Part shown: positions 36,476 through 41,161 of the stretch, in pieces
How positions within the stretch are numbered: the stretch's first letter is position 1
Layout of the letters: every line of letters starts with the position of its first letter
NCBI GenBank assembly: GCA_022649305.1
Contig: JALCNW010000038.1
Location: 1-41,161, forward strand
Length of the DNA: 41,161 nt
Source: Enterobacter sp.
Lineage (GTDB): Bacteria > Pseudomonadota > Gammaproteobacteria > Enterobacterales > Enterobacteriaceae
Direction of reading: 5' to 3'
The notes under the pieces: model-generated
The model's database searches: none
Seen by the model: only the letters and a program-made list of their open reading frames with translations
Told to the model about the DNA's origin: nothing
Position numbers and translations under genes: made by a program

Positions 36476-37810
36476 ATGTCAGTCGAAACTGCCGTACAAA
36501 CGAAAAAGGGTATTCATACCCGCCATTTAATATTACTGATTATCTTTATTGTTACCGCGGTGAACTACGCTGACCGCGCGACGCTTTCTATTGCCGGGAC
36601 AGAAGTGGCAAAAGAGTTGCAGCTAAGTGCAGTGTCGATGGGTTACATCTTCTCTGCGTTTGGCTGGGCTTATCTGCTGATGCAGATCCCTGGTGGCTGG
36701 CTGCTGGATAAGTTTGGTTCTAAGAAGGTTTACACCTATAGCCTGTTCTTCTGGTCGCTGTTCACCTTCTTACAAGGTTTCGTCGATGTCTTCCCGCTGG
36801 CGTGGGCAGGTATCTCAATGTTTATCATGCGCTTTATGCTCGGTTTCTCCGAAGCGCCGTCCTTCCCGGCCAACGCCCGTATCGTGGCGGCCTGGTTCCC
36901 GACCAAAGAGCGTGGTACGGCATCCGCCATTTTTAACTCTGCACAGTATTTCTCGCTGGCGCTGTTCTCGCCGCTGCTGGGTTGGTTGACCTTCGCGTGG
37001 GGCTGGGAACATGTCTTTACCGTGATGGGCGTGATTGGCTTTGTGCTGACCGGGATGTGGGTCAAGTTTATCCATAACCCTACCGATCACCCACGTATGT
37101 CTGCTGAAGAGCTGAAGTTTATCTCTGACGGTGGTGCGGTGGTCGACATGGATCACAAAAAGCCGGGCGATAAAGCCGCGAGCGGTCCTAAACTCCACTA
37201 CATCAAACAGTTGTTGACCAACCGCATGATGCTGGGCGTCTTTTTTGGTCAATACTTTATCAACACGATTACCTGGTTCTTCCTGACCTGGTTCCCGATT
37301 TACCTGGTGCAGGAAAAGGGAATGTCGATTCTGAAAGTGGGCCTCGTGGCCTCCATCCCGGCGCTGTGTGGCTTTGCAGGCGGCGTGTTGGGTGGTGTGT
37401 TCTCGGACCATCTGATCAAGAGCGGTAAGTCGATTACCCTGGCGCGTAAGCTGCCGATTGTGCTGGGAATGCTGCTGGCTTCCACCATTATTCTGTGTAA
37501 CTACACCGATAACACGGTGCTGGTTATCGCACTGATGGCGCTGGCGTTCTTCGGTAAAGGGTTTGGTGCGCTGGGTTGGCCGGTGATTTCCGATACCGCG
37601 CCAAAAGAGATTGTTGGCCTGTGCGGTGGCGTGTTTAACGTCTTCGGCAACGTGGCGTCGATTGTCACTCCGCTGGTGATTGGCTACCTGGTGAGCGAGC
37701 TGCATTCGTTCAACACCGCGCTGGTATTCGTTGGCTGTTCAGCCTTGATGGCGATGTTCTGCTACCTGTTCGTGGTCGGCGACATCAAACGTATGGAATT
37801 GCAGAAATAA
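36476..37810 (+). CDS. garP: Galactarate/glucarate/glycerate transporter GarP (MFS)
   Basis: 444 residues, the E. coli length. It belongs to the anion:cation symporter family of the major facilitator superfamily: 12 membrane segments, NYADRATLSIAGTEVAKEL and GWAYLLMQIPGGWLLDKFGS in the first two segments, and a central cytoplasmic loop about residues 205-240. It imports galactarate or glucarate with protons. It is the first gene of garPLRK, with a GAGG site and garL 15 bases after it. E. coli GarP differs only in the first few residues (recall). Confidence 0.95.
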   Translation: MSVETAVQTKKGIHTRHLILLIIFIVTAVNYADRATLSIAGTEVAKELQLSAVSMGYIFSAFGWAYLLMQIPGGWLLDKFGSKKVYTYSLFFWSLFTFLQGFVDVFPLAWAGISMFIMRFMLGFSEAPSFPANARIVAAWFPTKERGTASAIFNSAQYFSLALFSPLLGWLTFAWGWEHVFTVMGVIGFVLTGMWVKFIHNPTDHPRMSAEELKFISDGGAVVDMDHKKPGDKAASGPKLHYIKQLLTNRMMLGVFFGQYFINTITWFFLTWFPIYLVQEKGMSILKVGLVASIPALCGFAGGVLGGVFSDHLIKSGKSITLARKLPIVLGMLLASTIILCNYTDNTVLVIALMALAFFGKGFGALGWPVISDTAPKEIVGLCGGVFNVFGNVASIVTPLVIGYLVSELHSFNTALVFVGCSALMAMFCYLFVVGDIKRMELQK

Positions 37811-37825
37811 GCGAAGGTATAAGCG

Positions 37826-38596
37826 ATGAGTAACGATATTTTCCCGAACAAGTTTAAAGCGGCTCTGGCGGCGAAAGAGATTCAGATTGGCTGCTGGTCT
37901 GCGCTGGCAAGCCCAATCAGCACCGAAGTGTTAGGTCTGGCCGGTTTCGACTGGCTGGTGCTGGACGGTGAACATGCGCCAAATGATGTGACCACCTTTA
38001 TTCCGCAGCTGATGGCGCTGAAGGGCAGCCACAGCGCCCCGGTGGTACGCGTGCCGACGAACGAACCGGTCATCATCAAACGCCTGCTGGATATCGGCTT
38101 CTACAACTTCCTGATCCCGTTTGTAGAAAGCGTTGAAGAAGCCGTTCAGGCGGTGGCCTCTACGCGCTATCCGCCGGAAGGGATTCGTGGCGTATCGGTT
38201 TCTCATCGCGCCAACATGTTTGGCACCGTGCCGGACTATTTTGCGCAGTCGAACAAAAACATCACCATCCTGGTTCAGATTGAGAGCCAGCACGGTGTGG
38301 ATAACGTCGATGCTATCGCCGCCACTGACGGCGTCGATGGTATTTTCGTCGGCCCAAGCGATCTGGCAGCGGCATTAGGCCACCTCGGCAATGCCAATCA
38401 CCCGGACGTGCAGCATGCCATCCAGCACATTTTCGCCCGTGCTAAAGCGCACGGTAAACCGAGCGGTATTTTGGCACCGGTTGAAGCGGATGCCCGTCGT
38501 TACCTGGAGTGGGGCGCAACCTTTGTCGCCGTAGGCAGCGACCTCGGCGTATTCCGCTCTGCCACGCAGAAGTTAGCCGATTCCTTTAAGAAATAA
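37826..38596 (+). CDS. garL: 5-keto-4-deoxy-D-glucarate aldolase GarL
   Basis: 256 residues, the E. coli length. It is a class II, metal-dependent aldolase of the HpcH/HpaI family: [16 protein letters not shown] carries the active-site histidine, [19 protein letters not shown] follows, and [16 protein letters not shown] plus [16 protein letters not shown] give the metal-ligand glutamate and aspartate region. It cleaves 5-keto-4-deoxyglucarate (or its 2-keto-3-deoxy isomer) to pyruvate and tartronate semialdehyde. Gaps of 15 and 26 bases to garP and garR indicate one operon. Confidence 0.96.
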   Translation: MSNDIFPNKFKAALAAKEIQIGCWSALASPISTEVLGLAGFDWLVLDGEHAPNDVTTFIPQLMALKGSHSAPVVRVPTNEPVIIKRLLDIGFYNFLIPFVESVEEAVQAVASTRYPPEGIRGVSVSHRANMFGTVPDYFAQSNKNITILVQIESQHGVDNVDAIAATDGVDGIFVGPSDLAAALGHLGNANHPDVQHAIQHIFARAKAHGKPSGILAPVEADARRYLEWGATFVAVGSDLGVFRSATQKLADSFKK

Positions 38597-38622
38597 TCAC
38601 CACTGACAGAAAGAGAGAAATT

Positions 38623-39513
38623 ATGACGATGAAAGTTGGTTTTATTGGCCTGGGTATCATGGGTAAACCAATGAGTAAAAACCTGATTAAAGCAGGTTAC
38701 TCGCTGGTGGTGTCTGACCGTAATCCAGAAGTGATTGCTGAGCTGATTGCCGCCGGAGCAGAAACCGCGACCACAGCAAAAGCGATTGCCGAGCAGTGCG
38801 ATGTGATAATCACCATGCTGCCAAACTCTCCGCACGTCAAAGAGGTGGCGCTGGGTGAAAATGGCATTATCGAAGGCGCGAAGCCGGGGCTGGTGGTCAT
38901 TGATATGAGCTCCATCGCACCGCTGGCGAGCCGCGAAATTAGCGAAGCGCTGAAGGCAAAAGGTGTGGATATGCTGGACGCACCGGTCAGCGGTGGTGAA
39001 CCCAAAGCGATCGACGGCACGCTGTCGGTGATGGTTGGCGGCGACAAAGCTATTTTCGATAAATATTACGATCTGCTCAAAGCGATGGCCGGTTCCGTGG
39101 TGCATACCGGTGATATCGGCGCGGGCAACGTCACCAAGCTGGCGAACCAGGTGATTGTGGCGCTGAATATCGCCGCGATGTCTGAAGCGCTGACTCTGGC
39201 GACCAAAGCGGGCGTCAACCCGGATCTGGTGTATCAGGCCATTCGTGGTGGTCTGGCGGGCAGTACGGTGCTGGATGCCAAAGCGCCAATGGTGATGGAT
39301 CGCAACTTCAAGCCTGGTTTCCGTATCGATCTGCACATCAAAGATCTGGCTAACGCGCTGGATACCTCGCACGGTGTGGGCGCTCAACTGCCGCTCACCG
39401 CTGCGGTGATGGAAATGATGCAGGCGCTGCGAGCGGATGGCCTGGGAAATGCCGACCATAGCGCGATTGCATGCTACTACGAAAAACTGGCGAAAGTGGA
39501 AGTCACTCGCTAA
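38623..39513 (+). CDS. garR: Tartronate semialdehyde reductase GarR
   Basis: 296 residues from ATG 38623 (MTMKVGFIGLGIMGKPMSKN), or 294 from the ATG at 38629; AGAGAG spacing favours the first. It belongs to the beta-hydroxyacid dehydrogenase family: the dinucleotide-binding GLGIMG motif, the substrate motif DAPVSGGEPKAIDGTLSVMV, and the catalytic lysine in GNVTKLANQ. It reduces tartronate semialdehyde to D-glycerate. It is the third gene of garPLRK and is followed by REP elements. Confidence 0.96.
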   Translation: MTMKVGFIGLGIMGKPMSKNLIKAGYSLVVSDRNPEVIAELIAAGAETATTAKAIAEQCDVIITMLPNSPHVKEVALGENGIIEGAKPGLVVIDMSSIAPLASREISEALKAKGVDMLDAPVSGGEPKAIDGTLSVMVGGDKAIFDKYYDLLKAMAGSVVHTGDIGAGNVTKLANQVIVALNIAAMSEALTLATKAGVNPDLVYQAIRGGLAGSTVLDAKAPMVMDRNFKPGFRIDLHIKDLANALDTSHGVGAQLPLTAAVMEMMQALRADGLGNADHSAIACYYEKLAKVEVTR

Positions 39514-39519
39514 CGACGT

Positions 39520-39584
39520 AAGGCCCGGTGGCGCTTTGTTTACCGGGCCTACTCTGTAGGCCGGATAAGAAACGCCATCCGGCG
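39520..39584. repeat. REP pair (BIME) between garR and garK
   Basis: AGGCCCGGTGGCGCTTTGTT followed by TACCGGGCCT, then GTAGGCCGGATAAGAAACGC followed by CATCCGGC. Two REP-type palindromes lie in the 94-base garR-garK gap, inside the operon, where they could reduce expression of garK relative to garR. Confidence 0.8.
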
Positions 39585-39607
39585 TTGTGCAGTAACAGGC
39601 TACCCCT

Positions 39608-40753
39608 ATGAAAATCGTAATCGCCCCTGACTCTTATAAAGAAAGCCTTTCTGCCTCTGAGGTAGCTCAGGCGATAGAAAAAGGATTTCGGGAAATTTTT
39701 CCCGATGCTCAGTATGTTTCTGTGCCCGTCGCGGATGGAGGAGAAGGCACTGTCGAAGCGATGATTGCCGCCACGCAGGGGACAGAGCAACACGTTGTTG
39801 TCACAGGCCCGTTGGGCGAGAAAGTTAACGCCTGCTGGGGAATTTCCGGCGATGGCGCAACAGCGATTATCGAAATGGCAGCGGCAAGTGGTTTGGCACT
39901 GGTTCCTCCGGCCAAACGTAACCCGCTGGTGACCACTTCACGCGGAACGGGCGAGCTTATTCTCGACGCGTTAGATAAAGGGGCGCGCAATATCATTATT
40001 GGTATCGGCGGGAGCTCCACTAACGACGGCGGTGCCGGGATGGTGCAGGCGCTGGGCGCAAAACTGTGCGATGCCAACGGCAAAGAGATTGGCTACGGCG
40101 GCGGCAGCCTGATGGCGTTAAACAGTATTGACGTCTCTGGGCTGGATCCTCGGTTGAAAGAATGCACGATTCGAGTGGCCTGTGACGTGACGAATCCGTT
40201 AACTGGCGAGACGGGTGCATCGCGTATTTTCGGGCCACAGAAAGGGGCCGATGAAGCGACCATCGTCGAACTCGACAGAAACCTCAGCCACTATGCTGAT
40301 GTCATCAAAAAATCATTGCAGATCGATGTTAAAAACGTGCCTGGGTCAGGCGCTGCGGGCGGCATGGGAGCAGCGTTAATGGCGTTCCTCGGTGCGGAAC
40401 TGCGCAGCGGGATTGAAATTGTCACCCAGGCATTGAATCTGGAAGAACATATCCACGACTGCACCTGGGTATTGACGGGGGAAGGGCGTCTCGACAGCCA
40501 GAGCATTCACGGCAAAGTGCCGGTGGGCGTGGCAAACGTCGCCAAAAAATACCACAAGCCGGTTATCGGTATTGCAGGGAGTTTGACCCGCGATGTGGGT
40601 ATCGTCCATCAGTACGGTATCGACGCCGTTTTTAGCGTGCTGAACAGCGTCAGCTCACTGGAAGAGGCCTTCCGCGGGGCATCTGACAACATTTATCGCG
40701 CGTCTCGCAATATTGCGGCGACTTTGCAGGTGGGGATGCACACGCAAGGGTGA
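39608..40753 (+). CDS. garK: Glycerate 2-kinase GarK
   Basis: 381 residues, the E. coli length. It belongs to glycerate kinase family type 1: MKIVIAPDSYKESLSASEVA at the N-terminus, VPVADGGEGTVEAMI, IGIGGSSTNDGGAGMVQALG and WVLTGEGRLDSQSIHGKVPV are the conserved motifs. It phosphorylates D-glycerate to 2-phosphoglycerate. The ribosome-binding site is weak (AGG at 39598). It is separated from garR by REP elements, and its stop codon lies within the -35 of the rnpB promoter. Confidence 0.96.
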   Translation: MKIVIAPDSYKESLSASEVAQAIEKGFREIFPDAQYVSVPVADGGEGTVEAMIAATQGTEQHVVVTGPLGEKVNACWGISGDGATAIIEMAAASGLALVPPAKRNPLVTTSRGTGELILDALDKGARNIIIGIGGSSTNDGGAGMVQALGAKLCDANGKEIGYGGGSLMALNSIDVSGLDPRLKECTIRVACDVTNPLTGETGASRIFGPQKGADEATIVELDRNLSHYADVIKKSLQIDVKNVPGSGAAGGMGAALMAFLGAELRSGIEIVTQALNLEEHIHDCTWVLTGEGRLDSQSIHGKVPVGVANVAKKYHKPVIGIAGSLTRDVGIVHQYGIDAVFSVLNSVSSLEEAFRGASDNIYRASRNIAATLQVGMHTQG

Positions 40754-40778
40754 CAGCGGGGCGTAAACCCTCTATACT
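40751..40778 (+). promoter_or_regulatory. rnpB promoter
   Basis: TGACAG (40751-40756) and TATACT (40773-40778), 16 bp apart, end 7 bases before the mature 5' end of RNase P RNA. The GC-rich stretch GCGCGCC between -10 and +1 resembles a stringent discriminator, as in E. coli rnpB. The -35 starts at the garK stop codon. Confidence 0.85.
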
Positions 40779-40785
40779 GCGCGCC

Positions 40786-41161
<376 letters not shown>

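Noticed and set aside
38500..39459. A 319-codon minus-strand frame opposite garR
   Set aside because: Histidine/arginine-rich antisense shadow of garR and the end of garL.

Overview
The window is a 41.2-kb chromosomal segment from a member of the Enterobacteriaceae close to Escherichia, Salmonella, Citrobacter and Enterobacter. The evidence is recalled similarity and shared gene order: nearly every gene matches the length and characteristic residues of an E. coli K-12 counterpart, and the order infB-rbfA-truB-rpsO-pnp-nlpI-deaD-mtr ... garD-garPLRK-rnpB is the E. coli order. BIME/REP-type palindromes sit between several genes. I cannot fix genus or species from the sequence alone; Citrobacter or Enterobacter are reasonable guesses.

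Layout. (1) 1-7832, plus strand: the translation and RNA-turnover block: the 3' end of infB, then rbfA, truB, rpsO, pnp with its structured leader, nlpI, the small ORF yrbN, and deaD. (2) 7976-9220: mtr, the tryptophan permease, with candidate TyrR and TrpR sites. (3) 9302-16640: yhbW, the anaerobic ubiquinone genes ubiV-ubiU (minus) diverging from ubiT (plus), then yhbS, yhbQ, yhbP, yhbO, yraR and yraQ. (4) 16676-21272: dolP, diaA, yraN, lpoA (minus) and rsmI (plus). (5) 21304-34452: an N-acetylgalactosamine/galactosamine (aga) cluster. The minus-strand operon agaZ-V-W-E-F-A is followed by agaS-agaY (kbaY), with agaR diverging from agaZ. It differs from E. coli in its distal part: agaBCDI is replaced by a three-gene module encoding a MalX-like PTS EIICB, a MalY/PatB-like PLP enzyme and a secreted clan GH-D (GH36/melibiase-like) glycoside hydrolase. 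(6) 34489-40753: galactarate catabolism, garD diverging from garP-garL-garR-garK. (7) 40786-41161: rnpB, the RNase P RNA, cut about 3 nt before its expected 3' end.

How the genes work together. In the aga cluster AgaVWEF (mannose-family PTS) imports and phosphorylates GalNAc, AgaA deacetylates it, AgaS deaminates and isomerises it to tagatose-6-P, and KbaY with AgaZ cleaves tagatose-1,6-bisphosphate. The added module would release a sugar in the periplasm (GH) and import it through a second PTS. AgaR-type operators are readable in front of agaZ, agaR and agaS. agaZ carries an in-frame amber codon where a glutamine is expected, so the aldolase accessory subunit is predicted to be truncated unless the base is an error. 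In the gar cluster GarP imports galactarate/glucarate, GarD dehydrates galactarate, GarL cleaves the product, GarR reduces tartronate semialdehyde and GarK phosphorylates glycerate.

The most interesting items are the GH36-like/MalX/MalY-like module grafted onto the aga locus, the amber codon in agaZ, and a 69-bp imperfect palindrome between ubiV and yhbW that contains the yhbW ribosome-binding region.
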